64,000 nucleotides of DNA. Source: Oceaniovalibus sp. ACAM 378 (GTDB lineage Bacteria; Pseudomonadota; Alphaproteobacteria; Rhodobacterales; Rhodobacteraceae). Made by a program: the position numbers and the translations under genes. Position 1 is the stretch's first letter. Every line of letters starts with the position of its first letter. Location of the stretch: positions 124,001-188,000 of the forward strand of contig NZ_VSJK01000002.1 in NCBI RefSeq assembly GCF_008085915.1, read 5' to 3'. This document shows, piece after piece, positions 15,983 to 23,626 of the stretch. A model generated the notes under the pieces. That model did not search any database. It saw only the letters and a list, made by a program, of their open reading frames with translations, and was not told where the DNA came from.

Positions 15983-16513
15983 ATGTATCCGGTGATACGA
16001 CTGGCCAAGGAAATGCTGATCCACCGCAGGAAGCCCCGTCTGGGGCTTTTTGACACCCATGTGTCGCACCATCTCTGCTGGCCTCAGGACATCGATGTCT
16101 GGATGGAGCTGAACAACGGGCGGACGCTGACGCTCTATGATCTGGGGCGAATGGTGCTGTTTCAGCGTACCGGCGTGATTGACGTGATGCGCCGCAACCG
16201 CTGGGGTGGGACCGTCGCGGGGTCTTCGGTGCGGTATCGCCGCCGGGTGCGGCTGTTTCACCGGGTCGAAATGCGCACACGGATCCTCGGCTGGGACGAC
16301 CGGTTCCTTTATCTGGAGCAATCGATGTGGCGAAACGGCGAGGCGACGTCGAATGCGCTGTTCCGCAATGCCGTCACCTCGGTGAATGGTATGGTTCCAA
16401 TGGCGGTCGCGGCGGCCAAGATGGGGCACCACGAGCCCAGCCCCGCCTTGCCCGACTGGGTTCAGGGCTGGATCGATGCCGATGCGTCCCGCCCCTGGCC
16501 ACCGCAAACGTAA
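15983..16513 (+). CDS. Hotdog-fold acyl-CoA thioesterase family protein
   Basis: 176 aa and cytoplasmic. The segment PQDIDVWMELNNGRTLTLYDLGRMVLFQRTG matches the 4-hydroxybenzoyl-CoA thioesterase/THEM6-like hotdog pattern (D-x-D/N...NNxRYL...D..R), and RYRRRVRLFHRVEMRTRILGWDDRFLYLEQ matches the central strands. The substrate cannot be predicted. A good AAAGGAG ribosome site lies just upstream of 15983. It is divergent from yggT and convergent with nnrR. Confidence 0.8.
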   Translation: MYPVIRLAKEMLIHRRKPRLGLFDTHVSHHLCWPQDIDVWMELNNGRTLTLYDLGRMVLFQRTGVIDVMRRNRWGGTVAGSSVRYRRRVRLFHRVEMRTRILGWDDRFLYLEQSMWRNGEATSNALFRNAVTSVNGMVPMAVAAAKMGHHEPSPALPDWVQGWIDADASRPWPPQT

Positions 16514-16521
16514 CCGCGGTG

Positions 16522-16552
16522 CCTGCTGACGGGCGCGCCCATTGTCAGCAGG
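16522..16552. terminator. Hairpin between convergent thioesterase and nnrR genes
   Basis: Perfect 9-bp arms CCTGCTGAC (16522-16530) and GTCAGCAGG (16544-16552) with a 13-nt loop. The stem can be extended by GGT/ACC across a small bulge. There is no clear T-run, so termination is plausible rather than certain. It occupies the 52-bp gap between two convergent stops. Confidence 0.5.
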
Positions 16553-16565
16553 ATACCGGCACTCG

Positions 16566-17270
16566 TCAGTGCTGCGCGCCGGGTTTTCCCTTGAGAACAA
16601 GCTCTTGCGGTCGACTGACGACGATATGCTTGCGGCGGCTTTCGACGATCCCGCTTTTTTCCCACGCGCTCAGCAAACGGCTGACGGTGTGCAGCGTGGT
16701 TCCGGTCATTTGCGACAGATCCTGCCGGGTGATCGGAAAATCCACTTCGATTCCCTGATCGGTCTTGCGCCCCATCTGGTTGATCAGCCGCAGCAGGGCG
16801 TTGGCCACACGTTGTTCAACCTGCTGCGTTGCCATTTCGACGAAACGGTCATGCATGTCGGTCATCCGCTTGCCGACGGCGCGTTGGGTCGCTGTGGAGA
16901 ATCCCTCATAGCGCGCTTCGAAGTCGGACCAGAGCCGCATCGGCCAGGCAAGCGTGATCGACTCTGAAACGGCGATTGAAGTGGCGGGATAATTTGTGTG
17001 GCCAAGGGCGCTTGCGATTCCGAATAATTGCCCTGACGGAATATGCAGCACCGTCACATGATCGCCCCCGTCGGTGATGCGCACCACCCGGACATAGCCA
17101 TCCAGCAGCAGAAAAAACCGCTCGGCCACCGCGCCTTCGTCAAATATCGATTCGCCCGCGTTAAAGCGCTGCGTCGAGGCCTGATCGAGGATCTCGCGGA
17201 TTTCGTCCCTTGTCAGCCCGGCAAAGGGCGCAAGGTGGGACAGCAGGCTTTCGTCAAGTTTTCGCATCAT
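16566..17270 (-). CDS. nnrR: Crp/Fnr-family nitrogen-oxide regulator (NnrR type)
   Basis: 234 aa from the start chosen at 17270; an in-frame ATG at 17336 would add 22 residues. The N-terminal cyclic-nucleotide-binding-like fold (FNAGESIFDEGAVAERFFLLLDGYVRV...PSGQLFGIASALG) lacks the four-cysteine [4Fe-4S] site of FNR. The C-terminal helix-turn-helix is FPITRQDLSQMTGTTLHTVSRLLSAWEKSGIV, with a TGTTLHTVSR recognition helix like that of Rhodobacter/Paracoccus NnrR and Nnr. These proteins sense NO, probably through haem, and activate denitrification genes. It is divergent from pseudoazurin-nirK-nirV, with a perfect NnrR-type box between them, which fixes the likely target. Confidence 0.88.
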   Translation of the reverse strand: MMRKLDESLLSHLAPFAGLTRDEIREILDQASTQRFNAGESIFDEGAVAERFFLLLDGYVRVVRITDGGDHVTVLHIPSGQLFGIASALGHTNYPATSIAVSESITLAWPMRLWSDFEARYEGFSTATQRAVGKRMTDMHDRFVEMATQQVEQRVANALLRLINQMGRKTDQGIEVDFPITRQDLSQMTGTTLHTVSRLLSAWEKSGIVESRRKHIVVSRPQELVLKGKPGAQH

Positions 17271-17370
17271 ACTTTTTACCCGATCAACGTGCCCTGTTGG
17301 CTGTTCCCCACAGGAATTCCGAATTTTCACCGCCATCGCTTGCTTCTTTGGTGCAGGAACCTGCCCGAAG

Positions 17371-17420
17371 TTTGCGAAATCGCAAAGTGCTGCTGCTGCG
17401 GCGTCCCTAGATGTACCTCA
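17371..17420 (+). promoter_or_regulatory. NnrR/FNR-type box and predicted class II promoter of paz-nirK-nirV
   Basis: TTTGCGAAATCGCAAA at 17371-17386 is a perfect palindrome matching the TTGCG-N4-CGCAA type bound by NnrR/DNR proteins. A -10-like TAGATG lies at 17408-17413. A transcription start near 17420 would then be about 41.5 bp from the box centre, the standard spacing for class II activation by Crp/Fnr proteins. The start site is inferred from geometry, not observed. Confidence 0.8.
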
Positions 17421-17448
17421 AGACAGATAGAGATTGAAAGGAAACGGC

Positions 17449-17877
17449 ATGTTTACCAAAGTTGGCGTAGCGATTGCGACTGTACTGATGCTTTCCGGCC
17501 CGGTGTTGGCCGATACGGTTGAGGTGCAGATGCTTAACAAGGGCGAAGCGGGGACGATGGTCTTTGAGCCTTCGTTCATTCGGATTGCGCCCGGAGATAC
17601 CGTAAAATTCGTCGCCACCGATCGAGGCCACAATGCTGAAAGCATCGATGGCATGGTTCCCGAAGGCGCCGACGCCTTCAGCTCCAAGATCAACGAGGAA
17701 ATCGAGGTTACACTGGATGTTCCGGGGTTCTATGGCGTGAAATGCACTCCGCACTTTGCCATGGGAATGGTGATGACCATTGCCGTCGGCGACGATGAGG
17801 CGCCCGCAGATTTGCTGGAAGGCCGTCTGCCAAAGAACGCCAAAAAGCGTTTCGAGGAACAGCTTGCCAGCCAATAG
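17449..17877 (+). CDS. paz: Pseudoazurin (periplasmic blue copper electron carrier)
   Basis: 142 aa. Start at ATG 17449 after AAAGGAAA; an upstream TTG in frame is ignored. Residues 1-21 are a signal peptide ending VLA-D. Type 1 copper ligands are visible as His61 (RGHNAES), Cys99, His102 and Met107 in [12 protein letters not shown], the exact pseudoazurin spacing. It should donate electrons from the bc1 complex/cytochrome pool to the nitrite reductase encoded next. It is the first gene after the NnrR box, separated from nirK by a 10-bp-arm hairpin. Confidence 0.95.
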   Translation: MFTKVGVAIATVLMLSGPVLADTVEVQMLNKGEAGTMVFEPSFIRIAPGDTVKFVATDRGHNAESIDGMVPEGADAFSSKINEEIEVTLDVPGFYGVKCTPHFAMGMVMTIAVGDDEAPADLLEGRLPKNAKKRFEEQLASQ

Positions 17878-17883
17878 GGCCCC

Positions 17884-17914
17884 TATCGCTTTGGTCTGTC
17901 CGGTCAAAGCGATA
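17884..17914 (+). other. Intercistronic hairpin between paz and nirK
   Basis: Perfect 10-bp arms TATCGCTTTG (17884-17893) and CAAAGCGATA (17905-17914) with an 11-nt loop, seven bases after the paz stop. No T-run follows. It could stabilise the paz message after processing or cause partial attenuation before nirK. Confidence 0.65.
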
Positions 17915-17948
17915 CCCACCCTTCCCGGATTATTCTGAGGTACTTGAG

Positions 17949-19169
17949 ATGACATATCCAACTGATGAAAAACCACAATCCGCCGGCAGGCGCAATATTC
18001 TGCGCGGCACTGCACTGGCAGGCGCCGCGGCGCTGACCGGTTCCATGCTCTCGGCTGCGACGGTCACACGCGCGCCGGTCGCGCCACCGCGGATCAACAT
18101 GCCCGGCGCCAACATGCTGCGCGTCCAGCAACAGCAGATCGATCAGGCCGCGCCTGTCGATCTGTCCGGGCTGGAGCGGGTCAAGCAGAAGATGGTCCGC
18201 CCGCCCTTCGCACCGAAACATGAACAGGTCGCACAGGGTGGCCCGAAAATCATCGAGGTCGAGCTGGTCGTGGACGAACGCCTGATGGTGGTCGACGAAG
18301 ACACCGGCGCGTCGATCTGGGCAATGACCTATAACGGTTCGGTTCCCGGTCCGCTGATCATCGTGCATCAGGACGACTATATCGAACTGACGCTGAAAAG
18401 CCTTGGGCGGAACCAGCTTGAGCATAACATCGACTTTCACGCCGCAACTGGCGCTTTGGGTGGCGGCGCGTTGACGCATATCTATCCGGGCGAAGAAACC
18501 GTGCTGCGCTTCAAGGCGACCAAACCGGGCTGCTTTACCTATCACTGCGCACCCGGCGGCGCGATGATCCCCTACCACGTTTGCCACGGTATGAACGGCG
18601 CCGTCATGGTGCTGCCGCGTGACGGGCTGAAGGACAAGGACGGCAACGCGCTGCCCTATGACGAAATCGCCTATATCGGAGAGCAGGATTATTATCTGCC
18701 AAGGAACGCCGACGGGACCTACAAGACCTACTCCAATGCTGGCGATGACTATGCCGAATCGCTTGAGGCGATGCGGACGCTGACGCCAAGCCATGTGGTG
18801 TTCAACGGTTCTGTCGGGGCGCTGACCGGCACCCAGGCGCTGCACTCGAAAGTGGGCAATACCGTGCTGATGATCCACAACCAGTCCAACAGGGACAGCC
18901 GCCCGCATCTGATTGGCGGTCACGGTGACTACGTCTGGGAAACCGGCTTTGCCGAGCCGCCGTTGACCGGTGTCGAGACATGGTTCGTGCGTGGCGGGAC
19001 AGCCATGGCGGCGATGTACAAGTTCGAGCAGCCGGGGGTTTACGCCTACGTCAACCACAACCTGATCGAAGCGGCGATACTGGGCGCGACCGCGCATTTC
19101 GTGGTGGATGGCGAGTGGAACAATGACCTGATGGAGCAGATCGTGGCGCCCCGCCAGGCCGAAGTCTGA
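17949..19169 (+). CDS. nirK: Copper-containing nitrite reductase NirK
   Basis: 406 aa; reduces nitrite to nitric oxide in the periplasm. A twin-arginine signal ([20 protein letters not shown]) is present. Ligands are visible: type 1 copper His159, Cys200, His210 and Met215; type 2 copper His164, His199 and a third His in [10 protein letters not shown]. The catalytic Asp is Asp162 in [10 protein letters not shown]. The [13 protein letters not shown] spacing, one residue longer between Cys and His than in Alcaligenes-type enzymes, matches Rhodobacter-type class II NirK. The upstream paz gene supplies the electron donor and nirV follows 25 bp downstream. Confidence 0.98.
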   Translation: MTYPTDEKPQSAGRRNILRGTALAGAAALTGSMLSAATVTRAPVAPPRINMPGANMLRVQQQQIDQAAPVDLSGLERVKQKMVRPPFAPKHEQVAQGGPKIIEVELVVDERLMVVDEDTGASIWAMTYNGSVPGPLIIVHQDDYIELTLKSLGRNQLEHNIDFHAATGALGGGALTHIYPGEETVLRFKATKPGCFTYHCAPGGAMIPYHVCHGMNGAVMVLPRDGLKDKDGNALPYDEIAYIGEQDYYLPRNADGTYKTYSNAGDDYAESLEAMRTLTPSHVVFNGSVGALTGTQALHSKVGNTVLMIHNQSNRDSRPHLIGGHGDYVWETGFAEPPLTGVETWFVRGGTAMAAMYKFEQPGVYAYVNHNLIEAAILGATAHFVVDGEWNNDLMEQIVAPRQAEV

Positions 19170-19194
19170 CACCGGAAAAAAGGGAGCGCCCGTC

Positions 19195-19923
19195 ATGACA
19201 CGCCAATTCAGGATCGCATCGGTGATGCTGGGATCGGCCTTGGTGGCGGGTGCGATAATCGCCGGGGTCGCGTGGATGCCACGCGGCCCCGATCCGGCGT
19301 TTTTACCAGATATGATTGGGCCGATTTCGGTGGATACCGACAGGTCCGTCTGGGTGCAGAAATATCAGGTCACGGTGGCGGAATGGAACGCCTGTCATGA
19401 CTCGGGCGGTTGTGCGCTGCAGATCGTCGTGCGTTCGGATCAACAGCCCGCCACCACGCCCGCGACCGGGATCAGTCATCCCGATGCGCAACAATATATC
19501 GATTGGCTGAACCACGAAACCGGCGGGGCGTATCGCCTGCCCGGTGTGGCCGAATGGACCGAGGTTGCGCAGGGTGTTCTGCCGGACAAGCCGGAACCGC
19601 TGTTTACCGATCCGTCCCTGCGCTGGGCCTCTGCCTATATGGTCGAGGCAAGCATTCCCCGCGCCCTGAAACCTTCGGGCAGCTTTTCAACCACGGACGA
19701 CGGCGTCTCTGATCTGGGTGGGTCGGTCTGGGAATGGACGCAGGACTGCTATGCCGGAACCGGAGAGCCGCTGACGCCCGACCGCTGTCCGGCATTCTAT
19801 GTCGCCGGGCTGCATATCGCGGCCATGTCGTTTCTGGAACGCGACCCGGCGCGCGGTGGGTGTGCGGTCGGTGTGCCGCCTGCGCATCTGGGCTTGCGGC
19901 TGTTTTCGGACGTGGCGTCCTGA
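19195..19923 (+). CDS. nirV: NirV, formylglycine-generating-enzyme-like protein linked to nitrite reductase
   Basis: 242 aa with one N-terminal hydrophobic anchor or signal (residues ~8-27). The FGE-sulfatase/SUMF1 fold signature is present (VQKYQVTVAEWNACHDSGGC, YIDWLNHETGGAYRLPGVAEWTEVA, GGSVWEWTQDCY, GGCAVGVPPAHLGLRLF). The clustered Trp and Gly residues are typical; the FGE active-site cysteine pair is not evident. NirV accompanies nirK in Rhodobacter and relatives and its role is unproven. A strong AAAGGGAG site precedes the start. It is convergent with tonB across 48 bp. Confidence 0.85.
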   Translation: MTRQFRIASVMLGSALVAGAIIAGVAWMPRGPDPAFLPDMIGPISVDTDRSVWVQKYQVTVAEWNACHDSGGCALQIVVRSDQQPATTPATGISHPDAQQYIDWLNHETGGAYRLPGVAEWTEVAQGVLPDKPEPLFTDPSLRWASAYMVEASIPRALKPSGSFSTTDDGVSDLGGSVWEWTQDCYAGTGEPLTPDRCPAFYVAGLHIAAMSFLERDPARGGCAVGVPPAHLGLRLFSDVAS

Positions 19924-19971
19924 AAATCTGTCTGCGTCCCGGGTTTTAGCCTTTGTTTCGCCGCTGCACGC

Positions 19972-20808
19972 TTAGGGATTGAACGCGATTGGCAATGAAA
20001 AATGGTGAACTCCGGCGGGCAATCCGCCGGGTGCCGGTTTGAAGCGCGCACGTCTGACGGCAGTCAGGGCGGCCTGATCAAGCTTTGCTTCGCCCGAGGA
20101 TTGTCGCAGTTGCACCGATGACAGCGCGCCTGCCGTCGATACACCGATCGACAGGATCGCTGTGCCACGGCTGCGGGTGCCGGCGGGGTATCTTTTGCGG
20201 CGTTCCACTGCGGCGCGGATGCTGTTGCCCCATTGCGCCATCAGGGCCGGGCTTGCCGCCTGCCGCTTGGCTGTCGTTTTTGCGCTGGCATCATTGCCGG
20301 ATGCCTTGCGCTGCCCAGACCCCTTGGCGGTCTGGCTTTTGGTGGGCTGGCGTTTGGCGGATTCGGATTGCTTGGCCGGGGCAGTCAGGGTCTGTTTTCG
20401 CGGTGCCGGGCGCAGCTTGGGGCGGACAGAGGCGGTGACCGCCAGTGGCGAGGGCGGCGCTGCGGTGTCGATGGTGGGAAGGCGTTCAAAATCAGGCGGC
20501 GCGGTCGCCGCCATCGGCATGATCGGGCGCTCGGGCAGTTCGGGTCGGACGGGTTGGCTCAAAGACGGTTCCTGCGGCGCGACCGGGGCGACGGGTGAGG
20601 GCGTATCGATCTGCTGGAGCGTCTCCACCGGGCGATCCCATTCCGCGACCATGGCAGAGACGTCCTCGGTGCTGGCCGCCAGCGTGATCATGTCGCCGCC
20701 CGCGCTGCCTGCCGATGGTGCCACGCCCGCCGTATCACGCTGAAACAGGGCGAGATGCGACACCGTGGCGAGCATCAGAAAGACGGTGAATTCCGCAACC
20801 TGTCTCAT
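19972..20808 (-). CDS. tonB: TonB family energy transducer
   Basis: 278 aa. One N-terminal TM (residues ~8-26) precedes a long Pro/Ala/Lys-rich periplasmic spacer. The C-terminal TonB domain (about 190-278) has RRKRYPAGTRSRGTAILSIGVSTAGALSSVQLRQSSGEAKLDQAALTAVRRARFKPAPGG in order, including the conserved YP and SSG...LD.AAL..V..A.F.P pattern. It transmits proton-motive force to TonB-dependent receptors. Its ATGA overlap with the second exbD and its position at the end of the B12 operon suggest it serves the BtuB receptor encoded at 25489-27306. Confidence 0.9.
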   Translation of the reverse strand: MRQVAEFTVFLMLATVSHLALFQRDTAGVAPSAGSAGGDMITLAASTEDVSAMVAEWDRPVETLQQIDTPSPVAPVAPQEPSLSQPVRPELPERPIMPMAATAPPDFERLPTIDTAAPPSPLAVTASVRPKLRPAPRKQTLTAPAKQSESAKRQPTKSQTAKGSGQRKASGNDASAKTTAKRQAASPALMAQWGNSIRAAVERRKRYPAGTRSRGTAILSIGVSTAGALSSVQLRQSSGEAKLDQAALTAVRRARFKPAPGGLPAGVHHFSLPIAFNP

Positions 20809-21185
20809 GATCCGCGCAGTGCAAGATCAATGGAGGAAAACCCCATACCCGCCAGCCGTGCCAGGACCGCCGCAATCTTTGGCGTGGGCAGGTCGGCATC
20901 GGCGCGAATGGTCAGCCGCTGATCTGCCTTGACCCCCGCGAGCGTCATCCAGGCAGCGTCGTCCAAACCACCCCGAAATCCGACCCCGCCATCGGCAGAG
21001 ACATAGAAGGTCATGTCTTCGTCCAGCGGGTTGTCGCTTGGCGAAACCGGCAGGGTCAGGTCGAAAGGCGGCGCGGGGGCGATCCGCGCAGTCATCATGA
21101 AAAAGATCAGCAGCAAAAATACCACGTTGATCATTGGCACGACAGATTCCGCGATGCGGCGGCGGGGGACGGGTTTGAACTGCAT
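20805..21185 (-). CDS. exbD: ExbD/TolR family biopolymer transport protein (second copy)
   Basis: 126 aa. A single TM near the N-terminus is preceded by RRRIAESVVPMINVVFLLLIFFM. The usual ExbD/TolR TM Asp in P(M/L)(I/V)D is Asn here (PMINVVFLLLIFFM). The Asp is the presumed proton-carrying residue, and the paired ExbD at 21191 retains it. The periplasmic domain ends ITIRADADLPTPKIAAVLARLAGMG-like as in the family. It lies five bases after the first exbD and overlaps tonB by 4 bp. The Asn substitution suggests that the two copies are not interchangeable. Confidence 0.88.
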   Translation of the reverse strand: MQFKPVPRRRIAESVVPMINVVFLLLIFFMMTARIAPAPPFDLTLPVSPSDNPLDEDMTFYVSADGGVGFRGGLDDAAWMTLAGVKADQRLTIRADADLPTPKIAAVLARLAGMGFSSIDLALRGS

Positions 21186-21190
21186 CGGCG

Positions 21191-21568
21191 CTACTCCACC
21201 ACCGTCAGCCGAGTGAATCCGGCCTGCCGCAATGCCCGCGCCACGTCGATCAGCCGTTGCAGGGTGGTGTCGGCACCGCCGCGCAGAATGATCAGATCAT
21301 CGGCATCGTCCATCAGCGGGCGCAGCTGTGTCACCAGCAGATCCGGCGCAACAGCGACTCCGTTCAGACGCAGGTCACCTGCCCCGATGTCGACCAGCCG
21401 CGGCGGACCGGTATAGGGGCCGGCACTTCCGGGCGCTGAGAGCGGCAGCGCGTTGTCGTGCCCGAACTGCGAGGCGAGCATGAAAAATACCAGCAACAGG
21501 AAAACCACGTCGATCATCGGTGTCAGACTTGGCCTGCGACGCGGCCTTGGGGGCGCGAAGCTGAACAT
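21191..21568 (-). CDS. exbD: ExbD/TolR family biopolymer transport protein (first copy)
   Basis: 125 aa. The N-terminal RRRPSLTPMIDVVFLLLVFFMLAS contains the conserved membrane Asp of PMIDVVFLLL, needed for proton-driven movement of the ExbB-ExbD motor. The periplasmic part is short and includes DLIILRGGADTTLQRLIDVARALRQAGF. The start overlaps the exbB stop by one base (TGATG), so translation is probably coupled. Confidence 0.9.
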   Translation of the reverse strand: MFSFAPPRPRRRPSLTPMIDVVFLLLVFFMLASQFGHDNALPLSAPGSAGPYTGPPRLVDIGAGDLRLNGVAVAPDLLVTQLRPLMDDADDLIILRGGADTTLQRLIDVARALRQAGFTRLTVVE

Positions 21569-22206
21569 CAGGCTGCCTTTGCGGGCCGTTCCGGCGCATG
21601 GATGAACAGCTTGGTCGCCATATCCTCCATATCCGCTTGCACGCGTTCTGCGATCCCTTCAAACCAGCTGAGCGCCACCGCAGCCGGGATGGCAACGGCC
21701 ATGCCAGCCGCCGTGGTCAGCAGCGCCTCCCAGATACCACCGGCCAGAATGGCGGGATCAGCCTGACCGCCGCTTGTCTCCAGCGCCTGAAACGCCTCGA
21801 TCATTCCCAGAACCGTGCCAAGAAGACCGATCAGCGGGGCGATTGTCACGATCAGTTCCAGCGGACGCAACCCGTGGCGCAACGCCGTCAGCTCGCGTCC
21901 GGCCAGCCGTGTGACTTCTTCCCGGGCCAGAATGTCTGGCAACGACCGGGCCGCCAGCGCACCCGCCACGAAACGCGCCCGTATGTTGCGCCGGGCGCGC
22001 GGTTTGCCCGCCTCGGTTCCCGCAATGGCCGCATCGACCAATCGTGTCGCCTGCCGTGATGACCACGCACCCGCCAACAAAAGCCGCCAGAGTTTCCACA
22101 GGATGATCGCGAGGGTCAGCACCGAAAGCACCGCGATCGCGACAAGTGCAGGTCCGCCGGTTTCAAGAAACCTCTGTGCTGCCTCTGTATCCATTGTCAT
22201 CCTCAT
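21568..22206 (-). CDS. exbB: ExbB/TolQ/MotA family proton-channel protein
   Basis: About 212 aa. The start at 22206 gives an ATGA overlap with cbiZ; ATG 22194, with AGGA five bases before it, is an alternative. Three TM segments are visible: LVAIAVLSVLTLAIILWKLW, then LELIVTIAPLIGLLGTVLGMIEAF, then a third containing LLTTAAGMAVAIPAAVAL. The APLIGLLGTVLGMI and TTAAGMAVAIPA blocks are the family signatures. With ExbD and TonB it forms the inner-membrane energiser. Placement inside the B12 operon suggests a dedicated complex. Confidence 0.92.
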   Translation of the reverse strand: MRMTMDTEAAQRFLETGGPALVAIAVLSVLTLAIILWKLWRLLLAGAWSSRQATRLVDAAIAGTEAGKPRARRNIRARFVAGALAARSLPDILAREEVTRLAGRELTALRHGLRPLELIVTIAPLIGLLGTVLGMIEAFQALETSGGQADPAILAGGIWEALLTTAAGMAVAIPAAVALSWFEGIAERVQADMEDMATKLFIHAPERPAKAA

Positions 22207-22871
22207 TGCCCCATCATCCCTTTCAGGCTTGGTCCGATATCGGTCTGCCATTGTTGCGCGCCCAAGGCCGTGGCGCGATAGACTGCGGCCCCCACAGCTT
22301 CTCCCAGAGCGGTGTGCAACCCGGCATAGTCCGACTGCCCCGGCGGTGCCGCAATCGCGATGCAATCGGTGCCCGTGCCGGTTGCGATACCGCTGGTGAG
22401 CGGCAGGTCGATGTCCATGATCGCCGCCGTGCGAGCCTGTGTGGCGATGCTGAGCGTTTCGATCAGCCCGGTCTGCGACAAGGCGTCAGACACGCGCACG
22501 GCAATGTTGATCGTTCCCCAGTCCTGCGCCTGACGGTTCTCACGATGCCCGACCCGTTCGGCGTTGGACAATCCGACAGTTGCGACGCAATCGGCGGTCG
22601 TGGCACCGACGCTTGCGGAAGCCTCGTGAAAGCAACAGACATGGCGCGAGGTCAGAAAGGCGACGGTGTCCTCAAACCCCTGCGCTTTCAGTTCGTCCTT
22701 GAACCAGCCCGTCACATCCATGTCACGCGGCAGATCGGCGTTGCGAACCTCGCGCCAGACGATGCGCCGGGCAGTGACAAAGCCGGGCCGGTTGATCGCC
22801 CAACTCAGCACCTGCATCTCGGCCCCCAGATCGAAGGTCAGCCAGGGCTGTGCAAGACGGACAAGGCTCAT
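22203..22871 (-). CDS. cbiZ: Adenosylcobinamide amidohydrolase CbiZ
   Basis: 222 aa and cytoplasmic. The start at 22871 is chosen for its 4-bp ATGA overlap with the upstream ATPase gene. Family features are VLSWAINRPGFVTARRIVWREVRN, TAAIMDIDLPLTSGIATGTGTDCIAIAAP and YAGLHTALGEAVGAAVYRA. CbiZ cleaves the amide bond of imported (pseudo)cobamides or cobinamide to give cobyric acid, which lets the cell rebuild cobalamin with its own lower ligand; this was shown in archaea and in Rhodobacter sphaeroides. Co-translation with the B12 ABC transporter fits salvage of foreign corrinoids. Confidence 0.9.
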   Translation of the reverse strand: MSLVRLAQPWLTFDLGAEMQVLSWAINRPGFVTARRIVWREVRNADLPRDMDVTGWFKDELKAQGFEDTVAFLTSRHVCCFHEASASVGATTADCVATVGLSNAERVGHRENRQAQDWGTINIAVRVSDALSQTGLIETLSIATQARTAAIMDIDLPLTSGIATGTGTDCIAIAAPPGQSDYAGLHTALGEAVGAAVYRATALGAQQWQTDIGPSLKGMMGQ

Positions 22872-23626
22872 CCCAGCACCTCCAGCGGTTGAAACACCAG
22901 ACCATCGGGCGTGACCTGCAAAAAAGCGCTGATGCCGAAGGTATCGCGCACCAGATCCGGGGTCAGCACATCCAGCGGCGGACCGTCGGCGGCAATCTTG
23001 CCCCGGTCGATCACGATCAGCCGGGTACAATGGCGCGCGGCAAGGCCAAGATCGTGCAGCGAAACGATAACCGAATGCCCCTCGCCGGCCAGTGCGGCGA
23101 AGGTGCGCATCGTGGCGATCTGATGCGCCGGGTCGAGCCCTGCTGTGGGTTCATCCGCCATCAAAAGCGGCGCTTCTTGCGCAAGGGCTCTTGCGATCAA
23201 CACGCGGGCCTGTTCGCCGCCCGACAGCCTTGTGGCGGTGCGGGCGCGATACCCGGTCAGCCCCATGCGCTGCAACGCACGCTCGACGGCGGCGTGGTCT
23301 GCGTCACTGGGGCGCTGACCCGGCCCGAGATGCGGCGTGCGGCCCAGCATGACCAGCGTTTCAACATCCACCGGCCATGCGATTTCCCGTGACTGGGGCA
23401 TCCAGGCGACGGCCCGACCGCGTTCGCGCGGGTTGAGCGACGCCAGCGAGCTGTGCCCCCTCGCGTCGATCAGCCCAAGCGCGGCGCGCATCAGCGTTGT
23501 CTTGCCCGCACCGTTCGGGCCAAGGATGCCAACCAGTTCGCCGGGCCCGACGCGCAGATCGATCCCGCGCAGGATTTCACGCTTGCGCCGGGTGACCGAA
23601 AATCCGTTGAGAGTCAGCAGGCTCAC
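22868..23626 (-). CDS. btuD: Cobalamin/corrinoid ABC transporter ATPase
   Basis: 252 aa. Walker A is GPNGAGKTT, the signature is LSGGEQARV, Walker B is PLLMADEP, and the H-loop sits in VSLHDLG. It is of the FecCD-type importer ATPase family. It overlaps the permease gene by 4 bp upstream and cbiZ by 4 bp downstream. The substrate assignment rests on the riboswitch, BtuB and CbiZ in the same unit. Confidence 0.9.
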   Translation of the reverse strand: MSLLTLNGFSVTRRKREILRGIDLRVGPGELVGILGPNGAGKTTLMRAALGLIDARGHSSLASLNPRERGRAVAWMPQSREIAWPVDVETLVMLGRTPHLGPGQRPSDADHAAVERALQRMGLTGYRARTATRLSGGEQARVLIARALAQEAPLLMADEPTAGLDPAHQIATMRTFAALAGEGHSVIVSLHDLGLAARHCTRLIVIDRGKIAADGPPLDVLTPDLVRDTFGISAFLQVTPDGLVFQPLEVLG

